Source: Haberlea rhodopensis
Lineage: Eukaryota; Streptophyta; Magnoliopsida; Lamiales; Gesneriaceae
Length of the DNA stretch: 64,000 nt
Reading direction: 5' to 3'
Assembly: GCA_907163345.1 (NCBI GenBank)
Contig: CAJQUN010000040.1
Location: forward strand, 1,922,001 to 1,986,000
The notes under the pieces were generated by a model. The model was not told where the DNA came from. It did not search any database and worked only from the letters and a program-made list of their open reading frames with translations. The first letter of the stretch is position 1, and each line of letters starts with the position of its first letter. The translations under genes were made by a program, and so were the position numbers. Shown piece by piece: positions 13,201 through 23,239 of this stretch.

Positions 13201-13553
13201 TGCATTTTCTGCTATGAAAATTGTGAAGACAAGGTTGCGGAATAAAATGGAAGATGATTTCTTATCTAGTATTTTACTTATGTATATTGAGAAAAACATT
13301 GCTCAAAGTTTTGAGACTGATTCAATTGTAGATGAATTTGATCGTATCAAGAAACGTAGAGCACAACTTAGGTAACATTTAGTGTCGTATATTGTTAGAT
13401 AACTTTTATTATAAACTTATATTTTGTGGTGCTTTATGAAGATGTTTTTAGTTATTAAAGCAATCGTGTCTTGTTTTTTCGAAACATAATTTATGGTTTT
13501 TTCTCAAAAAAATTCGCCCCCCCCACATCGATTAAATCCTGGTTCCGCCCCTG
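10237..13553 (+). mobile_element. hAT transposon inserted in copia
   Basis: The ends are CAGAGGTGGACC-type on the left and, reverse-complemented, CAGGGGCGGAACC on the right. The flanking 8-bp duplications are atcgtctg (10229-10236) and atcgcctg (13554-13561), 7 of 8 identical. Eight-base duplications and CAGRGGYGGA termini are hAT hallmarks. Poly-G/C runs with A/T tracts follow each terminus. The element is about 3.3 kb with a dead transposase gene inside. Confidence 0.88.
10938..13375 (+). pseudogene. hAT transposase, TTF zinc finger plus dimerisation
   Basis: A transposase of the ZMYM1/'TTF-type zinc finger with hAT dimerisation' class. It begins with MSKMRIDSYFKK, then an ERDPGKRKMIW motif. 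A TTF-type finger near 11200-11400 contains FCLPCFLF and CGSNTFVGGGF. The catalytic core at 11398-12170 contains IIVDESRD and GQGYDGASN. The C-terminal dimerisation block at 12880-13375 contains RLIRLLLTLPVSTATSERAFSAMK. Frameshifts near 11150-11190, 11400, 12150 and 12870 and stops near 12300 and 12565 break the frame. It cannot make a full transposase. Confidence 0.9.
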
Positions 13554-13561
13554 ATCGCCTG

Positions 13562-13720
13562 AATGTATTATTGGTGAAATCAAAGGTGGTGCAGAGTGAA
13601 TACCATTTTCAAGGGAGTTTTTGTCAGGGATGATTGGTTCATCGGATATATGGGGTAAAGGAAGCACTACTTCATCAGGTTGCTCTTCTTGTGGATTAGC
13701 GTGAAACGGAAAATTGCAAT
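13562..13720 (-). mobile_element. Ty1/copia pol relic, part 2 (linker)
   Basis: Continuation of the copia relic on the far side of the hAT insertion. It codes the proline- and acid-rich linker (NPQEEQPDEVVLPLPHISDE) that lies between integrase and reverse transcriptase in copia polyproteins. Removing the hAT element and one duplication restores continuity with the DNA before 10237. It ends abruptly where the adaptor of a CDKF;1 copy starts. Confidence 0.75.
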
Positions 13721-13772
13721 TCATACTATTATCATAATTACAATCACAATAAAATAAAAAAATTATTACAAC
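13721..13772 (+). repeat. Adaptor repeat upstream of CDKF;1 copy 2
   Basis: An AT-rich string with core atcataattacaatcacaat, almost identical to 27247-27297, where it also precedes a CDKF;1 copy at the same exon position. A third, more diverged copy lies at 28949-28998. It is absent from the intact gene. Confidence 0.75.
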
Positions 13773-14690
13773 AGACAATGTGTCCCTTGATGGAGCTGCT
13801 TCTTGTCTTGCCACAGGCGTCACCAGTGATATTGAAGATCCTTACCAGTATTCTTATTCTTACGAAGGCGAGGATGATGGGAATGCCCCCCTTACATCTT
13901 GTGTTGGAGCTCGATGGTTTAGAGCCCCCGAGCTACTTTATGGATCAACAAATTATGGGCTAGAGATTGATCTCTGGTCGGTTGGATGCATATTTTCAGA
14001 TATTTGACTTTGGAACCACTTTTTCCGGGAATTTCTGATATTGACCAGCTGGGTAAATTTTTTAGTGTTTTAGGCGACGTAACAGAATTGGCCTGGTTGT
14101 GGGGAACTTCCTGATTACAAAATAATTTCATTTGGGAAAGTAGAGAAGCCAATTGGTCTTGAATCTTCAATGCGAAATCGATCTCCTGATGAAATTCTTC
14201 TTGTCAAAAAGCTGCTGTGTTTTGATCCTGTAAGTAGAGCTACTGCCATGGAATTGCTTCATGACAACAAGGGAATCAGGATGAGGACTTGTCTGTTGAA
14301 TGGAACGAATCCAAAGATTTTGATTCAGATGCAGATTTCGATTATTTTGGCTCCTCAACCTTTACCACTACTGAAAATGGCTTCTCAATTCGGTTTTCTT
14401 GAGCCGAACAGCAATGGCTTATCTTGAATTTGTAGAGTTGTAGTTTCTGATGCTTGAGCATTTTGGATTCTGAAAGTTTGAAAACGATAGTTAGCCAAAT
14501 ATCGTACCCAGAACTTTCAAGAAAAAGGATCTGGTTACGTTAATGTAGTTATTTATATTATTGTTGTTTTAGCATATATGACTATGGACTGTCTTCATTC
14601 ACTAATGGAAAAATTGTTTTTCCATTATCTTTTGCTTGCTTATTCACTAATGGAAAAATGTTGTGCTTCCATTGGTTGATTTTCATAACC
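13773..14690 (+). pseudogene. CDKF;1 exon 2 fragment, copy 2
   Basis: Starts inside exon 2 at the position equal to 7449 of the intact gene and runs through the stop codon into the 3' flank. It keeps the T-loop (as CVGARWFRAPE, with the T-loop threonine changed to alanine), then breaks by a stop after GCIFSDI, small deletions near 14050-14100, and loss of about 55 bases near 14267. It shares with copy 3 a 9-base deletion in the acidic insert, so the two copies have a common ancestor later than the parent gene. It lacks promoter, exon 1, glycine loop and HRD motif. Confidence 0.92.
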
Positions 14691-15029
14691 TAAAAGAAAT
14701 CGAAGTTTTTGGAAATTTGATCCACACTTGGACCAGTTTTGAACTTAAAACAGGGAAAGGAAAATGTTAAAGTCAACGTTTAGCCACAATCAATTAATTG
14801 AGATTGTAATCATTCATTAATTTTTTGAGAATGTTATTTGCATAGCAATTTTCATGAGTTTAATATAGAAATTATTCTTACAACAACAATAATGATTCTG
14901 ATAACATCATAACACTTAGTTTTTCTCTCTACCTCCGCCCTTTTGTATGTGGGCTTATTTTTCGGGCTATGAAAGTAATTATGAATGCCAACGAGTATGG
15001 ATTCTTTTTTATCTTTTTTTATCAATATC
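14691..15029. other. AT-rich spacer
   Basis: No gene or element border recognised. Confidence 0.4.
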
Positions 15030-15038
15030 AAATAGTGA

Positions 15039-15155
15039 GACGTATCTAAACCTCCAGCTTTAACCGAGTGGTATAGACTCATATCCCCGAACGATTAGAG
15101 TTTGAGTCCAGACAATGGCCAAAAAATCGTTAAAATCCCCCTCCTCATATAAAGA
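15039..15155 (+). mobile_element. tRNA-derived SINE
   Basis: Box A-like TTAACCGAGTGGTATAG and box B-like AGAGTTTGAGTCC lie about 40 bases apart. A short tail follows. Nine-base duplications aaatagtga flank it at 15030-15038 and 15156-15164. No cloverleaf can be folded, so it is not a tRNA gene. Confidence 0.72.
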
Positions 15156-15164
15156 AAATAGTGA

Positions 15165-15835
15165 TACATACATTAGAACCTATCACATTTCCCATAAATA
15201 GAAGATGCCATGCCATCAAGCCACCAATAGCCTTTTGGCTATATCAAATAGTTTTTTAAAATTCTTAGAGAATTGGAAAGATTTGGTACAATTACAAGAA
15301 CTGGATCTGCATCTAATTTCTAGAGAAACATTGAGTCAAATTCAGTGCTTCTTTTAGATACATACATTCTACTTTCCACGGTGGATTATCAAGCAAGAAA
15401 AGGATCAATATATTTACTTTTTTAGATAATCATTAAATTCCAGTACATCATTAATAACTTACAATTAGAATGAATCTTTGGAAAGGTACTGCAACATGGA
15501 TTTTATTTGTCGATCAGAACAGATTTTTCATTTCAATAGATAAATTGGTCAAACCCTCCCTATCCCCACATCCCTTGGGCAAATTTAGACTTTTGAGTGG
15601 GGGCAAAAAGTTATAGGTTTTTTATTGAATGATAGAAAATATAGAATTCTTAAAATGGGGTAATCTATACCTATATATAAGGTGTGAGTGGCTTAGAGTA
15701 ATTACATTTGGCCTCTCATCCATACCAAATGTTTTTTCCCCAAAATACCCATTTCCCATTATATTACTATTTTTAAAATAAAACATAACATAATAAGTTA
15801 TAATTTCAAACATTAACTTCAAATCTATACATATA
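15165..15835. other. AT-rich spacer
   Basis: No coding exon or clear repeat border recognised. Confidence 0.4.
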
Positions 15836-16757
15836 TCTATACTATATTATAAAGTGTAAACCCCTTATAATAACTACTTTGGCCCGTCCTAAATAAACTA
15901 ATGTCAAATTAATTATATGTCCAAACAAATTACTTGACTTTTTATTATTAAGGGGCAAAAAGGTAAAACAAAAAAACATCACATCTCTCCCTCCATGTTC
16001 CAAAACTGCTTCAGTTTAAAAAAAAAAGGAATCCCTTCATCGTTTTAAAAAATTGTGATATGATGTGCAAAGTATTACATATATCCAATACAAAATATTT
16101 ATTTATTACTGATGTCATATGGTATATTGATCTCCTCGGGTAAAATCCCTCAAGCGCCGAACAAGCCATATACCGAACAAAAATATCCCGAGCAGGGTTT
16201 GTACCGAACAGCTGCTAACCCTCCTCGGTTTTCTGGTCAAAGATTAGCGGAAGACCCGGGAGTAACTAACCAATTAACCGGCGTGAATAAACGTGCAATA
16301 ATGGGGCGCGAATTTCTCGGACGCGTTGGGCTCCAGTTAAGCCACGATCAGAGGACATCGTGTTACGGATCTCCCGCGAGCCAATCACTGGGAACAGTTC
16401 TATAAATACCCGCGGATGTCATCACAGAAGGGGTTGGATTTTTCTGGGCAAAAAGACTCCGAAGACAGCAAATTTATGTCTGTTCGGTCTTTTCTGTTAT
16501 TTCTATAAACAATTTGTGTAAGTCATTGAACAATTATTTTTTGTGTCCAGAGAGTCTTGTAAATCATCAACATTTTATAGTGAAGTTTTATACTGGACTA
16601 GGTCCCGTGGTTTTTCTCTCAATTTGAGGGTTTTCCACGTAAAAATCTTGGTGTGTTTATCGTTATTTTCCTTTAACACCTTATTCTACCTTATATTCAA
16701 AAATCACGGATCACATCAATTACGTTACACACGCAACGCGTGTGCGTCGTCCGCTAG
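15836..16757 (+). mobile_element. Non-autonomous Helitron with nested LTR
   Basis: The 5' end is TCTATACTATATTATAAAGTG after an A. The 3' end is a 6-bp hairpin (acacgc/gcgtgt, 16729-16743), ten bases, then CTAG at 16754-16757 followed by T. These are the Helitron termini inserted between A and T. Subtracting the nested LTR and one 5-bp duplication leaves 308 bp, the same length as the Helitron at 45058-45365. No Rep/helicase is encoded. Confidence 0.72.
16110..16718 (+). mobile_element. Solo LTR, gypsy family A
   Basis: Starts TGATGTCATATG and ends GGATCACATCA. Perfect 5-bp duplications attac lie at 16105-16109 and 16719-16723. A promoter-like TATAAATA is at about 16402. The same termini occur, reversed, in the LTR at 19842-20484. 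No internal sequence adjoins it, so it is a recombination-derived solo LTR sitting inside a Helitron. Confidence 0.88.
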
Positions 16758-16825
16758 TAATAATAATATATAAATTTGTTTTGAGGGGTGGACGGTAAGT
16801 TCAATAAGTGTTGGATATACTAATA

Positions 16826-16920
16826 ATTACGAGCAAGGGGGCAAGTGCCCCCCTTGCTCAATTTTTTTTTAACCTTTAAAAAAAATGTAAAATTTTACAA
16901 TTTTATCAAATAAAATTTTT
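16826..16920. repeat. GC-rich palindrome with poly-T/A
   Basis: gagcaagggggcaag and ccccccttgctc pair into a hairpin, followed by T and A runs. It resembles the G/C-run subterminal DNA of the local hAT element and may be a MITE end. No duplication was found. Confidence 0.35.
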
Positions 16921-17229
16921 AATTTTGCATCCTTGGGTTAACGCATATGATGCCGTGGCAAAGTAGGTTAAACGGATTGACTATAGAAAGGAAAACAATC
17001 GAATTCTACACTGGATGATTTATTTCAATACTTTGTGTATACAGTGAAAGAAACATAGATTACAATACAAAGACGCAAACAATTTTACATGAAAACATTA
17101 CCAAATAACCATAACGCGGTAGGAACGTGACAAAAACAAAAGAGAGAGAGAGAGAAGGGGACTCGATATATAAATATGTATACAGGAAGGGAGGGGCGAA
17201 GAACTAGAAATATAAATTGCTTTTCCCAA

Positions 17230-17853
17230 TCACCTTGGAAGTATCTGCTGCCCTTGAGCCACAAATCTTCGTATATAGGTCAATAATCTGCTACCATCAT
17301 GGACATGTAGAAATTGTGCACTTTCCCCATAAAATTTCTGATAAACTTTGTATAAAACGTCACTTGCAGATAGCAGAGCACAAAATACATACAGAAAAGG
17401 CCTAACCGAATCATCGAAAAAGATCGACCCAAATGATGCAACCGAGAGATTACCGAAACAGACCATTAAATGATGTGTAAAAGTGACAAACTCGGGCGGT
17501 ATTTGGCGGAAAAAAGATCTGAATTTCAGACTATATGTGAAGTAGTATATGAGCGTGGTGACAACAGCAAGTTTCATTGTACAAGGGTGGGTTTCGAATG
17601 GGGTTTTCATATCATTCCCTTTATATTTCAAGTGCAGGAGAGTGATGAGTGCTGGAATTATGAATGCAACACTCTGATCAAAAGAAGTAACAGAGCGTGT
17701 GTAGAAGTGGTAGAATATGTAAGATTTTATACCAAAAAAAGCTGCATTAAATCGTGTAATCAAACAAATGGGAATGGCGCGGAGCCCAGATGGGAATAGC
17801 GTTCTTGTGATGTTCATAATTAAAAAGGAAAAATTTTGAAAAACATTTTCCAA
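17230..17853 (-). CDS. Uncharacterised multi-pass membrane protein
   Basis: An intact single-exon frame of 207 residues beginning at an ATG at 17853. I do not recognise the family. Four hydrophobic segments are visible: FIIPALITLLHLKY, LAVVTTLIYYFTYSL, a stretch around FTHHLMVCFGNLSVASFGSIFF, and PFLYVFCALLSAS. The tail is basic and ends in LPR. Upstream on this strand a TATATATA string (about 17863-17872) follows a CT-rich stretch, a plausible core promoter. A 5'-truncated paralogue at 29129-29620 keeps the C-terminal two thirds with conservative changes. That pattern argues the family is, or was, protein-coding. Function unknown. Confidence 0.62.
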   Translation of the reverse strand: MENVFQNFSFLIMNITRTLFPSGLRAIPICLITRFNAAFFGIKSYIFYHFYTRSVTSFDQSVAFIIPALITLLHLKYKGNDMKTPFETHPCTMKLAVVTTLIYYFTYSLKFRSFFRQIPPEFVTFTHHLMVCFGNLSVASFGSIFFDDSVRPFLYVFCALLSASDVLYKVYQKFYGESAQFLHVHDGSRLLTYIRRFVAQGQQILPR

Positions 17854-17857
17854 AAGT

Positions 17858-17885
17858 TTGGATATATATAGAGAGAGAGAGACCC
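17858..17885 (-). promoter_or_regulatory. Likely TATA box and CT-rich leader
   Basis: Read on the minus strand, a CT repeat leads into TATATATATCC just upstream of the membrane-protein ATG. Position and composition suit a plant core promoter. Confidence 0.35.
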
Positions 17886-18023
17886 TACTTAGGGATAAAA
17901 TATTATAAGATTGTAAAAATTAAGAATAATATCATCATGGCAAAAGGCGTAAGCACGATTTGTTTTTTTTAAATAGTCTTTCTAAGAATACACTTATTAT
18001 TATAAGGGTGACACATATAATAA

Positions 18024-18800
18024 GGCTATGTTTGGTTCAATAAAAAATGAAATTTAAAATTGAAATTGGATTTGATAGTTAAAAATAATATTATTTGATA
18101 TTTTAAAAAATATATAATTATTTTTAAAATACAATTTTCAATGTGTAATAATTTTTTATTTTTCAAATGTTTGGTTTAATTGGATATTTTTATAAAAAAA
18201 TACATGAAAGAATTAATTGAAATAAATAAATATAAGATTTAATATTATGATATTTTAAATATAAAAGTTGAAAATTTAAAATCACTATATATAGAAAATA
18301 ATTTTTTATATTTTAAATAATTGGTTTAACTATGTTATTTTTATAAAATTATCGAAAAATAATTAATTTAAATAAATGAAACATAAGATTTGTGATTAAT
18401 ATTTTTAAAATTATAAAATACGTATGAAGTTGGAAATTTAAGCTTACTATATATACAAATAACATACTTTGATATTCAAAAATTTGATTTGATTATAATA
18501 TTTTTTTATAAAATTATGTAAAATAATTAATTTAAATAAATGAAATAGAGAATTTATTTATGATATCATAAAATTATGATGAAGGAATATTGGAAAAGAA
18601 AATGAAATCCCGTTTTAAAATCCAAATCCAACCATTTTTGAAAGGATTTGAGTTAACTATTACAAATCCCTTGAAATCCCACGAATTCCGAATTCCATTT
18701 CAAATTCCGATTCTAACAAAACACGTAAAATGGTATTTGCAAATACAAATATCATCAAATTCCATGAAATCCTGTCTTTTTCTGTTGTCCAAACACAGGG
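18024..18800. mobile_element. PIF/Harbinger-like MITE
   Basis: The ends are GGCTATGTTTGGTTCAA on the left and, reverse-complemented, CCCTGTGTTTGGACAAC on the right. TAA duplications lie at 18021-18023 and 18801-18803. The 'TGTTTGG' termini with 3-bp duplication fit Tourist/Harbinger MITEs. The interior is very AT-rich with no transposase. Confidence 0.65.
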
Positions 18801-18803
18801 TAA

Positions 18804-19660
18804 GTATAATTTTTCGATTTATAAAGAATCCATTTTTATATTTTTTATTTTGAAACCCGTCAACCATATTTTTTGTGCTTTTCCAATGTATTACAAAATC
18901 AAAATTCGTATAATTTATAACAAGCACTATTAATCTACTCTCCTATGTAAGTAGTAACATTCATCAAAACATTATTTATTTCGTAAATTATAATAAAAAG
19001 TTATATTGTAATTACCAAATATAAAATGAATTGCGTGGAAACTACTTATCGTTCTCGTACAAGGTAGCATCACACACACTTATATTTATATTTTATACCA
19101 CCAACTCTCTTCCTTAAGTCGCCTACTGACATTATTTTTAATTTTTACAATATTATAATATTTTGTCGATTTCATATAGAAATTATTTTGAAAGGGTATC
19201 GTGCATATTTACGTCGCTCGTTAAAAAGGGATGAAGAAAGAGATGATTCGTATAGAAACTCAAATAGAATAATAAAAAACATGATGAAGAAAGGGTGAAG
19301 CAGAATTTCACACATATTATTTTGAAGGGGTAAAAGAGAGGTGCGAGGTAAAGGAAGGGTGGCCGGAGTTTTGAGATCAATTTTATGAAATTAAGAAACA
19401 AAAAATGAAAAAAAATGTTTCAATGATAATCCTCAAACCCAAACTTTTCTTTAACCTAACCCCTCTTATCCATTATTCTATATTCTGACTCCCAAATTAT
19501 ACTTTCATCTTCATCCTAACTTCCTACCCCACAACACTTTACCAAATTACCCTTACAAATGGAAATAAATTAATTGCATGATGCCCCATAGAGTTTCAAA
19601 TACTTCTCAAATCTCACCCAATGTTTTACTATTTTTTCTAATAACATTTTCCTTCGCGAT
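18804..19660. other. AT-rich spacer, possible LTR remnant at right
   Basis: No gene seen. The last several hundred bases could be the 5' LTR of a copia element because a methionine-tRNA-type primer site follows at 19674, but the LTR start cannot be placed. Confidence 0.35.
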
Positions 19661-19673
19661 CCGTCTTCGTAAA

Positions 19674-19692
19674 ATGGTATCAAAGCCTAGGT
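19674..19692 (+). other. copia-type primer binding site (tRNA-Met)
   Basis: TGGTATCAAAGCCTAGG resembles the TGGTATCAGAGC primer site complementary to initiator tRNA-Met that follows 5' LTRs of Ty1/copia elements. About 150 bases later the DNA is cut by a gypsy LTR at 19842. No copia coding sequence survives. Confidence 0.5.
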
Positions 19693-19841
19693 TTATTCCG
19701 GAAATAGTTTAATAATATCTTGAATATTAATTTGTAACATATACGGAGGAGACGATTCAAGAAATTATGGACCCAAACGAATGTTCGAAGTGTCATTCAT
19801 ACAAGTGGTAATTCCAGAAACTGGAAGCACTAAATCAGAAG

Positions 19842-20484
19842 TGATGTGATCCGCTTATTTTATGTTTTTATGGTAGAAATAATTACTAAAAAAAATAAAG
19901 GAAACACACCAAGATTTTTACGTGGAAAACCTTCGAATTGAAGGAAAAACCACGGGATCTGCTCTAGTTTAAAATGTACTATCACGAAAAAATGATTAAG
20001 TTACAGGACTTTTGACTCCTTACAATCGCAGAATTATCACCTAAGAATATCTGCAAAGTACAGACAAATGATGACCGAATAGACTTGGAAATGCTCTCTT
20101 CGGAGTCTTTTGTGTGATCTCTCCCAAAGTCCCCGTAATGAGATCTTCAACTCCTATTTATAGGAGCTATTCTGGAGTTACTTGGCGGGAAAGTCTTGAA
20201 TGTGCCTCCCTTGATCGTGGCTGAGACATGGCAAACATGTCCGAGAAATCCGCTCCCTTAATGCACGTTCAATCCCCGCCGGTTAATTAGTTTTAATTAT
20301 GACCGGGTCTTCCGCTATATTTTGACCAAACTCCCGAAGAGGGTAAGGGATGCTCGGTAATATGCTGATCGGTATTCTGTGTTCGGTAACCATCTCTTCG
20401 GTCTAACTTCTGTTCGGCGATTTTAGAGTTCGTATTTTCATAAATGGATTTTATCCGAGAAAATCAATATGTCATATGACATCA
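19842..20484 (-). repeat. 3' LTR of gypsy family A
   Basis: On the minus strand it begins TGATGTCATATG and ends GCGGATCACATCA, the same termini as the solo LTR at 16110. It contains a TATA-like string (tcctatttatagg, about 20150). The purine-rich block directly outside its 5' end (20485-20500) identifies it as the 3' LTR. Confidence 0.85.
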
Positions 20485-20699
20485 CCTCACCCCCCTGAAG
20501 TAAATCAAGATGAAAGTAGTGAAATCTTAGTTTATTATCTTCGGGTAAAATCCTGACCTGTTCGGGAAATTTTGCCGCTTAATTTTCCCGCCTAAAAAAT
20601 TCAAAAAACCTGCGGCGTTTCGTTTCCCGAGGCACATCTATAACCGTTCACTTGATTTATTTTGAACGGTGCTGATTCAGTGACTGTTCAAGTGGCCCC

Positions 20700-20710
20700 C
20701 CTATAAATAC
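20700..20710 (+). promoter_or_regulatory. TATA box for the antisense extra ORF
   Basis: CTATAAATAC lies about 115 bases before the ATG at 20819 and on the same strand as that ORF. The ORF runs opposite to gag-pol and cannot be made from the LTR transcript, so an own promoter is expected. This is a sequence match only. Confidence 0.5.
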
Positions 20711-20818
20711 TCGTTCATTCCTGCGGTTTAACTCACTTTACTGCAATTTGCTTCCGAGCTAGCATCAGACATCCGACCAACTTTTCTTCCATACTTATTT
20801 TCTTTCCGTTCATCGAGT

Positions 20819-22920
20819 ATGTCTTCTTCCGATGATTGCTTGAAAGCTATAGACATGTTCGATGAGGAGGGTACCCTGAGTCCCTCTCCTCGACGTTCTT
20901 CTTCCTCTGATAGTGAGGAGACTTCCAGCTCGTCATCAGCCTACGATGCTCGTAGAGAAGAGCTTCAGGCTGTGACAGAGCAGGATTTGATAAAAGCCTG
21001 CGTTCCTTGGTTTGAGATTTTTGAATCAGGGATTAAATCACAACGGCAACTATCCAATATCCAAACTAAATGGGAGATTTCCGAGGGGACATCTATTATT
21101 GTTCCCCCTCCCGGATCTCGTCCTCACATGCCTCCCGAGGGATATTTTCCCTTTTACATAGACCAACTCTGAGGGGCACTTCGTTTTCCTGTTCCTCATT
21201 TTTTTTATAGATGTTGCCTCCTACTTTGCCATCTCTCTTAGTCAGTTGTTCCCCAACAATTATCGATTGTTGGCGGGTTTCTACATAGTTTTATCCTTTT
21301 TTGGTTTCTCTCCGACTCCTGAACTTTTTCATTGTTTTTTTCAATTAAATCGAAAGGAGATCGGACTCTTTTATTTTTTTTCTCGGACAGGGGTGGGTTT
21401 CCTGAGAAACTACCCATCTTCCATAAAAAACTGGAAAAAAATTTTCTTCTTTGCTCGCCTACTCCAACCCTGGGACTGCCCCATGGAGTGGAAAGAGAGC
21501 TTACCGAAGGGCAAGTCGATCAAGGGGCTTCTTGAGGGAGAAACATATCTATCGGTTCGTCGTAAGCTTGGCGATCAGTGTTTTAACCTTGGGGAGCTGA
21601 TTGACGACGGACTGCTGTATTTGTTCCAGCTTAGTCCGAAGGGTGCTCCCTAAAAATGCCCCTTGGTGAGTTCTACTGAGCGTTCTGCTTTGTGTGCTTA
21701 CTTCGTTTTGATATGCTTGAATAACTGCTATGATGTCTTTTTCTTGCAGAAACAAAGATGATGAAGGCCAAGATTGCTGCTAGCTTGAAGAAAACTTCTT
21801 TACAAGGAAAGGCTGTTGAACAGACCATTGATCCAATTCCTCCTCCATCTGTTGCCCCCACTCCTACCGAAGAGGTGGTTGAAATACCCGAGGAAGAAGC
21901 CTTGGTTCCTCGATCGCTGAAGAGGGCGGCCCCTGAGGGCCAAGATTCTTCCTCAAAACCCCATCCTGCCAAGAAAGCTTCTTCTCCTCGAATCACCCTT
22001 ACTCGTCGAGCTAGTCCACCACCTCAAACTCGAGCTATTTCTCAACCTGCTCCAAGTGGTTCGGGCTCTTCTCGGCCAACCTCCAGATATCACATACCCG
22101 ATTGGATCTATTCCCCCAATGTCCCCATTCTGAGAAAATCTGACCCCAAAATTTCTCACTCCATCATTTGCAATTGGGACAATTCTCCCGACCGTAAATA
22201 CCTCAGAGGGTTAGCCTTCAGCAACCTGATAAATGATTTCTCCACTTCCCTCACCCAGGTAATTTACACTCTCTTCAACCTGATAAACAATTTATCTTCG
22301 GTATACTGACTTCATTTATTCTCTTGTAAACCAATCTGATGGCCGGCAAGATTATGACTCGCTTCCAATCTCTGAGATCATCAGATGGGGAGAGCCAGAA
22401 ACGCCTCAAACAACTAGAAGGAATGGGTGAAGAGATGAAGAAATCCGTGAAATTACTGGAGGAGGGATACTCGGCTGATGTGGCTGCTCGGGATAAGGCA
22501 GTGAAGGCTCTCGAAGAGGCGCACAAGAAATTAGCCGACCTCGAGGAAGCTAACACCACTTTATCCGGGCAGTACATGTCTGTGACTGAAGAGAACAAAT
22601 CCCTATCTGAGCAGCTTTCTCAAGAGAAATCATCGCGGGCTGAAGAGAATAAGTCCCTTCCTGAACAGCTTGCTCATGAGAAATTATCTCGGGCTGCTCA
22701 GATCGAAGAATCCTGGCTCATCAAGAAAGAAGAATTTATGAAGTCTGAGGAGTATGGAGACATTTTGGGCGAACGCGCTGCCAAGTTCCTTAATTATGGC
22801 TTTGAAGCGTATGTTCGTCAATTTAAAGCCGCTGGCTATCCTCCTGAAGGAGCTTCCACAGACTTCGTAAATGTTGATGCTGCCCTGAATACCATTCCCG
22901 ATGAGTTCTTCCAGCTGTAG
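20819..22920 (+). pseudogene. Antisense extra ORF (Transposase_28-like), degraded
   Basis: Runs opposite to pol. Part 1 (20819-21172) starts with a Ser/Glu-rich head and ends at PPEGYFPFYIDQL. Part 2 (21246-21653) continues with FPNNYRLLAGFYIVLSFFG. Together they resemble the 'putative gypsy-type transposon' (Transposase_28) domain found in Tat elements. A stop (TGA at 21170) and a frameshift lie between them. Part 3 (21750-22258) is Pro/Ser-rich. An apparent intron with donor at 22259 and an acceptor ending at about 22350 leads to part 4 (to 22920). Part 4 is a long coiled coil with two copies of an EENKSL-EQL repeat and a conserved tail (GFEAYVRQFKAAGYPPEG). Role unknown. The tail parallels the ORF at 63459. 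Confidence 0.75.
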
Positions 22921-23239
22921 ATTTAGGGACGTACCCTTCTTATTCTAACTTTGAATTATTGTAATCTTTTGGAAATAATATTCTGATTTTCCTTGTCTTT
23001 TTACAATCTTGTATAAGTTAGCCTCTCAACCAAGAAATACTTAAGCAAATAAAGCTCAATCCATCTTCAAAGCTAATATTTATCATGAGCAAATAAAGCT
23101 CGGTTGGAATAAGAAATATCCCAAAATAATGAATATAAACGAGCTCAGGGAAAAGACATCCCGAGCAGATAAAATATGGTCGGGGTTCAAGGGAAAACAT
23201 CCCTAGCAGATAGATATGATCGGGCTCAAAAAATTAGTC

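Noticed and set aside
13780..14427. Separate small kinase genes
   Set aside because: Pieces of one broken CDKF;1 copy lacking ATP-binding and catalytic loops.
16112..16405. 97-codon frame
   Set aside because: Lies entirely inside a solo LTR and has no domain.
22275..22598. Minus-strand 107-codon frame
   Set aside because: Antisense shadow of the coiled-coil part of the extra ORF.
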